Below, in pieces: positions 1 through 9,900 of a stretch of DNA of 64,000 nucleotides. This stretch comes from Oceanicaulis sp052055585. Its GTDB lineage: Bacteria > Pseudomonadota > Alphaproteobacteria > Caulobacterales > Maricaulaceae. Location: NCBI RefSeq assembly GCF_052055585.1, contig NZ_CP170485.1, forward strand, positions 1,178,001 through 1,242,000, read 5' to 3'. Each line of letters opens with the position of its first letter. The stretch's first letter is position 1. Both the position numbers and the translations under genes were made by a program. The notes beneath the pieces are model-generated. The model ran no database searches and was not told the DNA's origin. It was given only the letters and a program-made list of their open reading frames with translations.

Positions 1-849
1 GTGTCGGAAAGCATCCTGCCCCAAGCGGTGTCGAGCCAGCTCCTGCTGGTGGTGGCGCTGTCCATGCTGCTCACGCCGGGCCTGTTCGTACTCTACGGCC
101 GCATCTGCAGCCTGATGGCCAAGGCGCGGGAAAGCGCGCCGGCGGACGAGATTGATTCCCACGCCGAGATCATCATCGCCGGTCACGGCCGGGTGGGCGG
201 CATCGTCAACCGCATGCTGCGCGCCTATGGCCACGAGACGACGGTTCTGGACTATTCCTCCAGCCAGCTCGAGGCGCTCAGGGCGTTCGGCTTCAAGGTC
301 TTCTTCGGGGACGCCACGCGGCCGGACCTGTTGCACGCCGCCGGGATCGATCGGGCGAAGCTGCTGATCGTCGCCATAGACAATCGCGACCAGATCACCG
401 AGCTGGTGCGCTATGTGCGCAAGCATCACCCTCATGTGCATGTGATCGCGCGGGCGACCTCACGCGAGCATGTCTACGATCTTTATGCCGTGGGATGCCG
501 GGACATGATCCGGGAGACGTTTGATTCCAGCGTCCGCATCGGGCGCAGCGCGTTTGAGGCGCTGGGCGCGCACCCGTTTGACGCCGAGCAGATGTGCCGG
601 GCCTATGTACAGCAGGACCGCCTGAACCTGCGCGAGATGGCCGAGGTCTATGACCCTGAAGTGCCCAATCACAAGAACCCGGCCTTTGTGACCCGGGCGC
701 GGGAGGTGCTGGCCCGTCAGCGTGACGAGCTGAGCGGGGGCGGGCGCGTTCTTGGCGCCATGAATGACCGGCGCTGGTCGCCCCCCACGCCCAAGGATGT
801 GCGGGTGGAGCGCGACCAGGCGCGCTCCGACCCGAAAACACCGGACTAG
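1..849 (+). CDS. C-terminal part of a KefB/KefC-type K+/H+ antiporter (5' end outside window)
   Basis: The window opens inside this gene. The visible 282 residues begin with the end of a transmembrane segment (about residues 12-36), followed by a TrkA-N/RCK nucleotide-binding domain starting at about residue 56. That domain has the Rossmann glycine motif GHGRVGG and an acidic residue (D84) ending the second strand. This layout of a membrane exchanger followed by a cytoplasmic RCK domain is that of the CPA2 glutathione-gated potassium efflux family. The tail after about residue 230 is charged and looks disordered. The GTG at base 1 is just the first codon in frame and is probably not the true start. 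The stop codon shares CTAG with the stop of the convergent gene. A generic CPA2 exchanger cannot be excluded, because the ion-binding half is missing. Confidence 0.85.
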   Translation: MSESILPQAVSSQLLLVVALSMLLTPGLFVLYGRICSLMAKARESAPADEIDSHAEIIIAGHGRVGGIVNRMLRAYGHETTVLDYSSSQLEALRAFGFKVFFGDATRPDLLHAAGIDRAKLLIVAIDNRDQITELVRYVRKHHPHVHVIARATSREHVYDLYAVGCRDMIRETFDSSVRIGRSAFEALGAHPFDAEQMCRAYVQQDRLNLREMAEVYDPEVPNHKNPAFVTRAREVLARQRDELSGGGRVLGAMNDRRWSPPTPKDVRVERDQARSDPKTPD

Positions 850-1487
850 GCCGCTTTCACATGGGCCATGGCGTCACTGATTGATTGGGCGCCGCTTGAA
901 AGCTCGAAGACTGCGCCGGACGCTTCGGGCACGCTGACGCAGCGCTCCAGCACCTCGGCCACATCCTCGCGCGAGACCTCAGAGCCGCTGACATGGTCGG
1001 GCGAGACCTCCACGCACCCGGTTCCGGGCTTATTGGTCAGCGAGACCGGGCGGACAATGGCGTAGTCGATGCCGGCGGTCTGAAGGTGCGCGTCAGCGGC
1101 CTTCTTGGCTTTCAGATAATGGCGCAGACCTTCAGGGCCGTTCTCGGGGTTATCGGTTCCCACCGAGCTGAGCATCACAAAGCGGCGCACGCCGGCGCGC
1201 TTGGCCTTCTCGATCAGGGAGATCGCGCCGTCCCGGTCGATCGTGTCGGTGAGCGCGGCGGGCGTGTCGCCGCCCGAGCCCGCCGCGAAGATGACGGCGT
1301 CCATGCCTTCGGCGACATCATCGGGCAGATCGGCGAGATCGGCGGTGCGGGTTTCGACGCCCTTGGGCAACACGCTGAGGTCTGAACTCTCGCGCACGAG
1401 CGCAACAGGGGTGCGCCCCGATTGCTGGATCTTGAGGGTGAGGGTGCGGCCGGTGAGGCCGGTCGCGCCAGCGATGAGAATACGCAT
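846..1487 (-). CDS. NAD(P)-binding atypical SDR (YhfK-like NAD(P)H-binding protein)
   Basis: This 213-residue protein starts with a Rossmann dinucleotide motif, GATGLTG at residues 7-13. It has the short single-domain layout of atypical short-chain dehydrogenases that bind NAD(P) (YhfK/NmrA-like), with LSSVGTD closing the fourth strand and a conserved IVRP segment. The substrate cannot be deduced. A longer frame runs upstream to 1607, but ATG at 1487 is preceded by AAGGAGA at normal spacing and opens directly on the first beta strand, so it is chosen. The gene is convergent with the antiporter gene and divergent from tuf1, with 283 bases in between. Function beyond a likely reductase or sugar-nucleotide-type modification is unknown. 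Confidence 0.8.
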   Translation of the reverse strand: MRILIAGATGLTGRTLTLKIQQSGRTPVALVRESSDLSVLPKGVETRTADLADLPDDVAEGMDAVIFAAGSGGDTPAALTDTIDRDGAISLIEKAKRAGVRRFVMLSSVGTDNPENGPEGLRHYLKAKKAADAHLQTAGIDYAIVRPVSLTNKPGTGCVEVSPDHVSGSEVSREDVAEVLERCVSVPEASGAVFELSSGAQSISDAMAHVKAA

Positions 1488-1648
1488 GGTGTTCTCCTTG
1501 TTCTTGCTCAGCACCGGGCGAATCCCGAGCCTTGATAGTGAACGAGGAGGGCGGGCATTCGTTCCGGTCCGCATGCGGCGGCGCCGCCGGGCGGCCTGTG
1601 AAAACACCCTGTCATCTGCAGAAGCCTGCGCTCTTGGCGCTTTCTCCC

Positions 1649-1677
1649 TTGCCTTGGGCGAGAACGGGCGCTATGCC
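1649..1677 (+). promoter_or_regulatory. weak candidate promoter for tuf1
   Basis: TTGCCT at 1649-1654 and TATGCC at 1672-1677 are 17 bases apart, and GCTATGCC partly fits the Caulobacter housekeeping -10 form GCTANAWC. It lies about 95 bases before the tuf1 start. The match is poor for so highly expressed a gene, and other starts in this 283-base gap are possible. Confidence 0.25.
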
Positions 1678-1770
1678 CCGCGCAATCGCCCTGGCGCATC
1701 GTTCAGCAGTCGGACCGTCGGCTGATGCAAAGCGCCGTAAATCCATGTTCCAGCTTGAGGGTCCACGACA

Positions 1771-2946
1771 ATGGCCAAGGAAAAGTTTGAGCGTACGAAA
1801 CCGCATGCCAATATTGGCACGATTGGTCACGTTGACCACGGCAAGACGACGCTGACCGCCGCGATCACGAAGTACTTCGGTGACTTCCGCGCGTATGACC
1901 AGATTGACGGCGCACCGGAAGAGAAAGCACGTGGCATCACGATCTCGACCGCGCACGTGGAATACGAGACGGATGCGCGTCACTATGCGCACGTCGATTG
2001 CCCGGGCCACGCCGACTACGTGAAGAACATGATCACCGGCGCTGCGCAGATGGACGGCGGCATCCTGGTTGTGAACGCCGCTGACGGCCCGATGCCGCAG
2101 ACGCGCGAGCACATCCTTCTGGCCCGTCAGGTCGGCGTGCCGGCTCTGGTGGTGTTCCTGAACAAGGTCGACCAGGTTGACGACGAAGAGCTGCTGGAGC
2201 TCGTGGAGATGGAAGTTCGCGAACTTCTGTCCTCTTACGACTTCCCGGGCGACGACATTCCGATCATCGCGGGCTCTGCGCTTGCGGCGATGGAAGGGCG
2301 TGATCCGGAAATCGGCGAGAACAAGATCCGCGAACTGATGGCGGCTGTGGATGAGTACATCCCGACCCCGGAACGTCCGAAGGATCAGGACTTCCTGATG
2401 CCGATCGAAGACGTGTTCTCGATCTCTGGCCGCGGCACCGTGGTGACCGGTCGTATCGAGCGTGGCATCATCCACGTTGGCGACGAGATCGAGATCGTGG
2501 GCATCCGCGACACCCAGAAAACGACCTGCACGGGCGTTGAGATGTTCCGCAAGCTGCTCGACCAGGGCGAAGCTGGCGACAATGTCGGCTTGCTGCTGCG
2601 CGGCATCGACCGTGAAGGCGTTGAGCGTGGTCAGGTTCTGGCCAAGCCGGGTTCGATCACCCCGCACTCCAAGTTCGAGGCTGAAGCCTACATCCTGACG
2701 AAGGAAGAGGGCGGTCGTCACACCCCGTTCTTCTCCAACTATCGTCCGCAGTTCTACTTCCGTACGACGGACGTGACCGGTGTTGTGACCCTGAAAGAGG
2801 GCACCGAGATGGTCATGCCGGGAGACAATGTGGAAGTGTCTGTCGAGCTGATCCAGCCGATCGCGATGGAAGAGAAGCTGCGCTTCGCCATCCGTGAAGG
2901 CGGCCGGACCGTCGGCGCGGGCGTTGTGTCCAAGATCACCGAGTAA
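1771..2946 (+). CDS. tuf: Elongation factor Tu, copy 1
   Basis: EF-Tu (391 residues) delivers aminoacyl-tRNA to the ribosomal A site as a GTP complex in the cytoplasm. The P-loop GHVDHGKT is at residues 19-26, followed by the G3 DCPGH and G4 NKVD motifs and the two beta-barrel domains; the length is normal. The translation appears identical to the copy at 27749-28924, with about nine base differences, all synonymous. The start is the conserved MAKEKFERTKPH, with GAGGG about ten bases upstream. An intrinsic terminator follows directly. Unlike copy 2, this gene is monocistronic, with its own upstream region and two TonB receptor genes after it. Confidence 0.98.
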   Translation: MAKEKFERTKPHANIGTIGHVDHGKTTLTAAITKYFGDFRAYDQIDGAPEEKARGITISTAHVEYETDARHYAHVDCPGHADYVKNMITGAAQMDGGILVVNAADGPMPQTREHILLARQVGVPALVVFLNKVDQVDDEELLELVEMEVRELLSSYDFPGDDIPIIAGSALAAMEGRDPEIGENKIRELMAAVDEYIPTPERPKDQDFLMPIEDVFSISGRGTVVTGRIERGIIHVGDEIEIVGIRDTQKTTCTGVEMFRKLLDQGEAGDNVGLLLRGIDREGVERGQVLAKPGSITPHSKFEAEAYILTKEEGGRHTPFFSNYRPQFYFRTTDVTGVVTLKEGTEMVMPGDNVEVSVELIQPIAMEEKLRFAIREGGRTVGAGVVSKITE

Positions 2947-2980
2947 GCTCTACGCTTCACTCGCCAGCGCAAGCTGCAAG

Positions 2981-3014
2981 AACGCCCCGGAGCTCGGCTC
3001 CGGGGCGTTTTTTT
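2981..3014 (+). terminator. intrinsic terminator after tuf1
   Basis: A perfect GC-rich stem (AACGCCCCGGAGC pairing with GCTCCGGGGCGTT, loop TCG) is followed by a run of T. It lies 34 bases after the tuf1 stop. The same structure, slightly diverged but still able to pair, follows tuf2. Confidence 0.93.
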
Positions 3015-3245
3015 ATGGCGATAATCCGGGGCTGGAGGGGCAGGGCGGGGCTGTGCGACACAAGTCGGAGGCTCCGGAATACGGCTGGACCGGTCTGTTT
3101 GCACTGATTGCGCCCCCGAATCGCTTTGGCGGTAAAGTTGCCTGAAAATCCCCCTTTGAGCTTTCGCTGGTTCGGACAAAGCCCGCTTCTTGGCTGATAT
3201 CGGCGAAAATCACGCAATCAGGACCTACAAATGTGATGTTTCTGT

Positions 3246-3266
3246 CACGTTATTAATCAGAACGTG
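3246..3266. promoter_or_regulatory. inverted repeat CACGTT-N9-AACGTG, possible operator
   Basis: Perfect 6-base arms at 3246-3251 and 3261-3266 flank an AT-rich 9-base spacer. The site sits about 20 bases upstream of the candidate -35 box of the receptor gene, a position suited to an activator or repressor. The binding protein is unknown, and arms this short could occur by chance. Confidence 0.35.
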
Positions 3267-3286
3267 TGTCGTGAGGTAACGCTGTG

Positions 3287-3316
3287 TTGACCCTGCTTTT
3301 TGGTGCGCCGTAAGCT
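3287..3316 (+). promoter_or_regulatory. candidate promoter of the first TonB receptor gene
   Basis: TTGACC at 3287-3292 and TAAGCT at 3311-3316 are separated by 18 bases and lie about 110 bases before the start codon. The -35 box is good and the -10 box moderate. Confidence 0.45.
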
Positions 3317-3425
3317 TTTGTTATGCCCGTATAAATGAGTGCGGGCACGCACAAGTGTCGGTCGTTCGCACCTTAAAAAGGGGAGGTGCGGCGGCTCTGT
3401 TTTCATATGAAGCGGGGAGATTTTT

Positions 3426-6386
3426 ATGCTTCAAAGCAAAGCACTGGCTCGTAAGCTGCTCTGCGCCACCATGCTGTCCAGCATGGTCGTTGCAGCGCCT
3501 GCAGCATTCGCGCAGGAAGACGAGGAAAGCGCCGCGACCGAGACCATTACGGTCACCGGTACGCGTATCCAGGCGCCGAACGTCGTCGCAACCAGCCCGG
3601 TGAACTCCATTGGTCAGGAAGAGCTGGATTTCCAGATGACTCCTGAACTGGAGCGGGTGTTCCGTGATCTTCCTGTCACCATTCCGGGCGACGGCGCGAA
3701 CGTGAACAACGGCACCGCCGGCGCCGCCACGGTCAACCTGCGTGGCCTGGGTTCTGGCCGCTCGCTGATCCTGATCGACGGCAAGCGTATGGTTCCGTAC
3801 AACTATAACGGCCTTGTCGATATCCAGACGCTCCCGGCTTCCATGGTCGAGCGCATTGATATCGTGACCGGCGGCGCGTCCGCCGTGTACGGTTCTGACG
3901 CTATGGCAGGCGCCATCAACTTCATCCTGCGTGATGATTTTGAAGGCCTGGAAGTGTCCGGCACCACCTCGATCACCGAAGATGCTGATGGCGAAGTCTA
4001 TTCGCTCGACTCCCTGATCGGCACCCAGTTCGACAACGGCGCTGGCCATGTCATGCTCGGCGCGAACTACACGCGTCGTGAGGGCGTGCTGCTGGGCGAT
4101 CGTGACTTCGGCATCGTGGGCGTCAGCTCCACCAACGGTTCCGGCCTTGACGGCTCGGTCGTTCCGGCTCCGGCGGAATGCGCCAGCCCGAACGTCGTCG
4201 GCGTCAGCGGTTCGGGTTCCACCACCTCCATGCCGGCGGTGCTGGACCTGGTTGGCGGCTCCCTGCAGTTCCGTGCGGACGGCTCGCTCGGCGATCGCTG
4301 CACGCGCTTCAACTTCAACCCGTACAACTATTACCAGACCCCGCAGGAACGCTACTCGTTCACGACGGTCGGCAACTATGAAATCAACAACCACTTTGAT
4401 TTCTACACCCGCGCGACCTTCTCTGCGACGAACGTCCGCCAGCAGGTCGCTCCGTCGGGCGTCTTCGGCAACGTGTTCGAAATCCCGCTGATGAACCCGT
4501 TCCTGACGGATTCTGCGCGTCAGAGCATCATCGCCAACATCAATGGCGAGCTGGCTGCTGACCCGACCCTGAGCCTGGCTGAAGCGGGCGTCATCGACCG
4601 CAACAGCGATGGTCTGCTCGACCTGGGCGACTCCCTCGAAGTGGCGGTCCGCCGTCGTACGCTGGAACTGGGCACCCGCTCTGAAGATTTCGATTCGAAC
4701 ATCTTCCAGATCGTGCTCGGCATGCGCGGCGACCTGTTCTTCGGCGACTGGACCTATGACACCTCGTTCCAGTACGCGGAATCTGACCGTACGACCGTTC
4801 GCGGCGGCTACACCAACGTGGCCAACATCGCGACCGCTCTGAACACGATCTCCGATACCCAGTGCGAAACCCCGGACGGCTCGGTGACTGACGGCTGCGT
4901 GCCGATGAACATCTTCGGCCCGTTCGGCTCGATCACTCCGGAAGCTGCGGCTTACGGCAGTGCAACGGCTCTGCAACAGCAGCTGTATGATCAGACGGTT
5001 GCATCCGCGAGCATCTCCGGCTCGATCCCGCTCACCAGCCCGTTCGCTGAAAACTCTGTGCTGCTGGCGTTCGGCGCCGAGTACCGTGAAGAAAACGGCG
5101 CATTCATTCCCGATGAATGCCTGAAGCTTCCGCCGGTCAGCTGCCAAGGCGGCGCAGGCGGCAACCAGCTTCCGATCGCTGGCGGTTTCAGCGTCTATGA
5201 AGGCTTCGGCGAAGCCATCATCCCGCTGGTCGAAGGCCGTCAGTTCATGGACAGCCTGCAGGCTGAACTGGGCTTCCGTTACTCCGAGTATGACCCGGGT
5301 GAGGGCAACGAAACCTGGAAAGCGGGCCTGAGCTGGGCTGTGAACGATCAGCTGCGCTTCCGCGTCATGCAACAGCAAGCTGTTCGCGCACCGAACGTGG
5401 GCGAACTGGCGTCGCCGGTCACCACGGGCCTGGACAACGCTCTGTCTGATCCGTGCTCGTCCACCAATGCCGGCAACATCGACGCCGAACTGCGCGCCCG
5501 TTGTATCGCCACCGGCATGCGTGACAGCCAGGTCGGCAATGTGAACGACATCGTGTCGGGTCAGATCAACGTGTTCTCGGGCACCAATCCGACCGCGCTG
5601 CCGAGCCCGGAAACCTCCACCTCCTTCACCCTGGGCGCCGTGTGGCAACCGGAGCTGGGCGGTGTGTTCTCCAACACCTCTATCTCGCTCGATTACTATG
5701 ACATCGAGATCGAGGACTACATCGGCACGCTTTCTGGTCAGGAAGCTCTGGATGCCTGCTACGTGGTCGGCAATGACGCGGCTTGCGCTGGCGTGAACCG
5801 TATCAATGGCGGTCTGAGCACTGCAGGTTCCGGTGTTGAAGCCTTCATCACCAACCTCGAATGGCGCAAAGCGGAAGGCCTCGAGCTGTCCGCCTCTACC
5901 GACATCGACCTGCCGGAAGGCTTCGGCAGCCTGAATGTCGGCCTGAACGCCAACTATTATCTGGCCAACGAGCGTCTCTCTGCAGAGACCAGCCCGGTGA
6001 CCGATTGTAACGGCTACTACGGCAAGACCTGTGACCCGGTGCCGGAACTGCGCTTCACGCAGCGTACGACCTGGTCTGCTGGCAGCTATGACGTGAGCCT
6101 GCTGTGGCGTCACATCGGTTCGATGGATGTCGAGCCGGGCCAATCGGCTGCACTGTTTGAAGCCTTCCGCTCCATCGACGCTGTGGATTACTTCGATCTC
6201 ACCGCGCGTTGGTACATGACCGAGAACGTCAACCTGTCGTTTGGCGTGGACAACCTGCTGGACGAGCAGCCGCCGATCGTCGGCTCTGACACCGGCACCA
6301 CCTCGTTCAACAGCGGCAACACCTTCCCCAGCATGTATGACATTCTGGGCCGCACCTACACCATTGGTGTGAAGGCGAACTTCTAG
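3426..6386 (+). CDS. TonB-dependent outer membrane receptor 1
   Basis: This 986-residue protein has a signal peptide (cleavage near 29/30, AFA-Q) and a TonB-box-like ETITVTGT at about 39-46. A plug domain follows, carrying VTGGASAVYGSDA from about residue 147, and then a long beta barrel ending in an aromatic C-terminus (...KANF) as required for BAM insertion. The family imports siderophores, vitamin B12, glycans or other oligomers across the outer membrane using TonB-ExbBD. The substrate is not evident. An EF-hand-like loop, DRNSDG, lies near residue 390. Codon use is strongly biased, like the ribosomal genes nearby, which suggests abundant expression. The start has GGGGAG upstream and a terminator follows. 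It is a paralogue of the next gene, sharing the plug signatures. Confidence 0.95.
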   Translation: MLQSKALARKLLCATMLSSMVVAAPAAFAQEDEESAATETITVTGTRIQAPNVVATSPVNSIGQEELDFQMTPELERVFRDLPVTIPGDGANVNNGTAGAATVNLRGLGSGRSLILIDGKRMVPYNYNGLVDIQTLPASMVERIDIVTGGASAVYGSDAMAGAINFILRDDFEGLEVSGTTSITEDADGEVYSLDSLIGTQFDNGAGHVMLGANYTRREGVLLGDRDFGIVGVSSTNGSGLDGSVVPAPAECASPNVVGVSGSGSTTSMPAVLDLVGGSLQFRADGSLGDRCTRFNFNPYNYYQTPQERYSFTTVGNYEINNHFDFYTRATFSATNVRQQVAPSGVFGNVFEIPLMNPFLTDSARQSIIANINGELAADPTLSLAEAGVIDRNSDGLLDLGDSLEVAVRRRTLELGTRSEDFDSNIFQIVLGMRGDLFFGDWTYDTSFQYAESDRTTVRGGYTNVANIATALNTISDTQCETPDGSVTDGCVPMNIFGPFGSITPEAAAYGSATALQQQLYDQTVASASISGSIPLTSPFAENSVLLAFGAEYREENGAFIPDECLKLPPVSCQGGAGGNQLPIAGGFSVYEGFGEAIIPLVEGRQFMDSLQAELGFRYSEYDPGEGNETWKAGLSWAVNDQLRFRVMQQQAVRAPNVGELASPVTTGLDNALSDPCSSTNAGNIDAELRARCIATGMRDSQVGNVNDIVSGQINVFSGTNPTALPSPETSTSFTLGAVWQPELGGVFSNTSISLDYYDIEIEDYIGTLSGQEALDACYVVGNDAACAGVNRINGGLSTAGSGVEAFITNLEWRKAEGLELSASTDIDLPEGFGSLNVGLNANYYLANERLSAETSPVTDCNGYYGKTCDPVPELRFTQRTTWSAGSYDVSLLWRHIGSMDVEPGQSAALFEAFRSIDAVDYFDLTARWYMTENVNLSFGVDNLLDEQPPIVGSDTGTTSFNSGNTFPSMYDILGRTYTIGVKANF

Positions 6387-6410
6387 ATCCTCCCGGAGTG
6401 ATCTGATGAG

Positions 6411-6442
6411 AGGGGCGGCCCATTGGGCCGCCCCTTTTGTTT
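6411..6442 (+). terminator. intrinsic terminator after TonB receptor 1
   Basis: An 11-base perfect stem, AGGGGCGGCCC with GGGCCGCCCCT and loop ATT, is followed by TTTGTTTT. It begins 25 bases after the stop codon. Confidence 0.93.
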
Positions 6443-6947
6443 TGCCCTCTCAGGAGCTCTCAGGCGCGTTTCGAGGGGTGTCGCCATGTGTCGCCACATA
6501 TGAGCTGAGTAGGGCTGAGGCGCTTGCTGCGCCATAGGGGAGCGGGGGAAGGGGGGGTGACTCGTCCCCCTGAGGCGGAACGCCGGATCATGCTCAAAGT
6601 CAGGACGCGCTCCTTCACTCTAACGGTGTATTCTACCAGTAGTAGCGTTCCAGAGGTTGAAATTCATTACGCCGCCGTAATAGTTACCATTTAGCAACAT
6701 TGCCACAATCTGGACAAAATCTGTCTATTTTGGTCATAAAACACGATAAATGGCGTATTTGTATCAATCCAAGATGACATAAACGGCAAATTTGCAACAC
6801 TGGTATTGCGCCTACACGTCACTCTGAAAAGTTCACTTTTAAGGAGAAACAGGCGGCGCCTAACGTGCGCCATCCACTCAGCCATGAGTGCGACCTGTTT
6901 TCACGGCCCGTTTGGCGGGCCTTGCCTCAGACTTCGGGGAGACGTGA
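6443..6947. other. 505-base intergenic region with an AT-rich core upstream of TonB receptor 2
   Basis: No gene is supported. About 6600-6850 is far richer in A+T than its surroundings and includes ACAAAAT...ATTTTGG, an imperfect inverted repeat near 6715-6735. A small hairpin (GGCCCG, 5-base loop, CGGGCC; 6905-6921) sits just before the ribosome binding site GGGGAG of the next gene. The region probably carries the receptor's promoter and regulator sites; I could not pick a single -35/-10 pair with confidence. Confidence 0.55.
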
Positions 6948-9900
6948 ATGTCCTATAAGAATCTCAAGACTTGGGCGCTGGCCTCAAGCCTGCTCGCCGG
7001 CCTCGGCGCTGTCAGTGCTCCGGCTCTGGCCCAGGAAGAGGGCGATAACGCCCAGCAAGACATCATCCAGGTGACCGGCACGCGCATCCAGCGCGGCAAC
7101 ATGACCGAGGCGACCCCGGTCAACACCTTCAACTCCGAACAGTTCGAGCTGTCCGGCGCCGTGAACACCGCCGAACTGCTGCGCACCCTGCCGGCCGTTG
7201 GCGTGTCCTCGCTGACCTCCACCAACTCCAACTTCACCGTTGCGTCCTCGGGTGTGAACACCATCGAGCTGCGCAACCTGACCGAAGACCGCACCCTGGT
7301 CCTGATGAACGGCCGCCGCTTCGTGGCGGGCCTGCCGGGCACCAACAATGTGGACTTCAACTCCATCCCGACCGAGCTGATCGACCGCGTTGACGTGGTG
7401 ACCGGCGGCGCGTCTGCGGTTTACGGTTCTGACGCCCTGGCTGGCGTTGTGAACGTGATCCTGAAAGACGACTTCGAAGGCGTCGTGGCCTCTACCCAGG
7501 CCGGCATCTCCGACGAAGGCGATGACGAAACCTACCGCGCGTCCGTGACCATGGGCTCGCTCTTTGACCAGGGCCGCGGCTCCGCCGTCATCTCCTCCAC
7601 CTGGTCGCGTGAAAACGGCGTGTACGCCCGTGACCGTGACGGTCTGGCGTTCGACGGCCTGTCCCGCGCCTATTTCGACCCGACCGTCGAAAACTGGCAG
7701 GAAGACGTGATCCCGTATTACTCTTCCTACTCCGAGCGTGGCCGCATCCTGATCCCGGGTCTGACCGCTGCCGGCGCCCCGACCAACGCTGCAAGCCTGG
7801 TTTATGATGAGACCACCGGCCAGGTGCGTCCGTTCACCTCTGCGAACGCTGACGGTTCTCCGCTGGACGGCTTCAACCGTCAGGCATACCGCGCCATCGC
7901 GGTGCCGACCGAACGTTTCACCTTCTCCTCGCTCGTGAACTACGAAGTGAACGAGAAGATGAACTTCTTCTTCGAAGGCACCTATGCGTCCACCGAGACC
8001 TCGTCTTCGCTCGAGCCGTTCGCTCTGGCGTCTGACGATGTGTTCGGCGACAACGCAGCCCAGTTCGTCGATGTTGACGGCGACGGCGTCTATGACCGTT
8101 CCACCAACGGCATTTCCATCCTGAACCCGTATGTGCCGCTGGCCATGCGTGAAGCCGCCCGTGAAGCTGCAGACTTCGACGGTGACGGCATCCAGGACAT
8201 TGCTGACGAAGATCTGGTGGTCGGCTTTGTGCGTCGTATGACAGAAGTCGGTCAGCGTTCCTCTGACAACACCCGTCAGACCGCACGCATCGTGTTCGGT
8301 GTGGACGGTGAGCTGACGGAAAACTGGTCCTATGAGGTCAGCGCCAACCTGGGCCGCACCACCCAGTCGCAACGCTCCACCGGTCAGGTCAACGTTCTGA
8401 ACCTGCGCCAGGCGCTCAACGCGACCACGATCAACGGCGAAATCGTCTGCGCAGACGAAATTGCCCGCGCTCAGGGCTGTGTCCCGGTCAACGTGTTCGG
8501 CATGGGTTCGATCTCTCCGGAAGCGGCTGCGTACATCAACGCTCCGTCTTCGCGTCAGGCTGAAATCACCCAGCAAGTCTATCAGGGCTTCCTGTCTGGC
8601 GATCTGGGCTTCGCCTCTCCGTTCGCGGAAGAGAATGTCCAGGTTGTCTTCGGTGCGGAATACCGCTCTGAGGAATCCGAGAGCGTTCCGGATGCACTGA
8701 GCCAGTCCGGCCTGAACGGCGGCAACGTCTCTCCGGTCGTGCGTGGTGACTTCCAGGTGGCAGAGATCTTCGCCGAAGCGGAACTGCCGCTGGTGCAAGG
8801 CCGTCAGTATGTCGAAGACCTGCGTCTGAACCTGTCTGCGCGTGCGTCTGACTACACCACCGTGGGCCAGACCTTCGCCTGGGCTGCAAACCTGCAGTAC
8901 ACCCCGGTGGACATGCTCCGCTTCCGCGCCCAGTACTCTGAATCCGTGCGTGCGCCGAACATTGGCGAACTGTTCCAGCCGCCGGCTGAAACCTTTGAAG
9001 GCGCTGATGACGTCTGCGCAGGCCTGACCCTGTCCGGTTCCGACCCGGCCTTCTTCAACGCTTCTGATGACTCCACCTCGGGCATCGATTCCTCCACGGT
9101 CAACTCTGCGATCGCTCAAGCTTGCTTCGCGGACCCGTCCGTGGCGGCGCGTGTGAGCCGTGACGGTTTCTACATCCCGACCCAGGGTGAGATTCAGGGC
9201 ATCGCCGGCTTCAACGGCGGCAACCCGAACCTGTCCGAAGAAAGCGCAACCTCCATCACGCTGGGCGCTGTGTTCTCTCCGGAATTCGGCAACCAGTGGA
9301 TCGACAACTTCGCTCTGTCTGTTGACTACTTCAACATCGAGATCGAAGACGCCATCTCCGGCATCGGCCGTCAGACGTCTGTGAACCAGTGCTATGACAA
9401 TGGTTCTGGCGTCTACAACGCCAGCTCGGTCTTCTGCTCCAACATCGTGCGTTACGCTTCCGGCCCGTCTGTCGGCGCCATCAAGGAGCTGAACGCCCTG
9501 CAGCAGAACCTGGCGACCATCGAAACCGCCGGCATCGACGTCCAGGCCAGCTACTTCCTGGGCCTGAACGATGTGTTCACCAACTCCAGCTGGGCTCTGG
9601 GTGACCTGAACTTCACCCTGACCTACGGTTACCTGGAGAAGTGGGAGCAGGAATCGTTCCCGGGCGCGGACGTGATCGACTACGCCGACACCGCCGGCCT
9701 GTTCGAGCACGAAGTCCTGTTCTCCACCGTCTACCGCAACGGTCCGCTGACCGTCGCCTATGACATGAACTGGATGCCGGAAACCCGTCTGGAAGCCACC
9801 GGCGACCTGGCTGAAGCCATGGTTCCGTCTGCAACCTTCCAGGACGTGCAAGTGCGATGGGCGTTCGAGAACCAGCTCGAGCTGGTCTTCGGTGTGGACA

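Larger units (their letters stand above)
1771..3056 (+). repeat. 1286-bp direct repeat, copy 1 (tuf plus terminator)
   Basis: This block matches 27749-29034 without indels. By eye there are nine differences in the coding part and about seven in the last 110 bases, after which similarity ends. Upstream, similarity stops within a few bases of the start codon. The pattern fits gene conversion between the two tuf genes. Confidence 0.93.
3015..3425. other. 411-base intergenic leader of the first TonB receptor
   Basis: No gene is seen here. The first 42 bases are the tail of the tuf repeat. The rest holds a 6+6 inverted repeat (3246-3266), a candidate promoter (3287-3316) and about 110 bases of 5' leader ending in the ribosome binding site GGGGAG before the ATG at 3426. 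Short frames on the reverse strand are not gene-like. Confidence 0.6.

Noticed and set aside
1612..2721. Long frames opposite both tuf genes (also 27641-28699)
   Set aside because: They appear identically in both copies because the DNA is duplicated, not because they are genes. The coding strand encodes EF-Tu.
3321..6143. 940-codon open frame opposite TonB receptor 1 (minus strand)
   Set aside because: It is the mirror of a strongly codon-biased gene in GC-rich DNA. It has no signal or domain pattern (Arg, Val, His and Asp rich) and lacks a plausible ribosome site.
6691..6885. 64-codon minus-strand frame in the AT-rich leader of TonB receptor 2
   Set aside because: No ribosome site, no family resemblance, and it lies in probable regulatory DNA.
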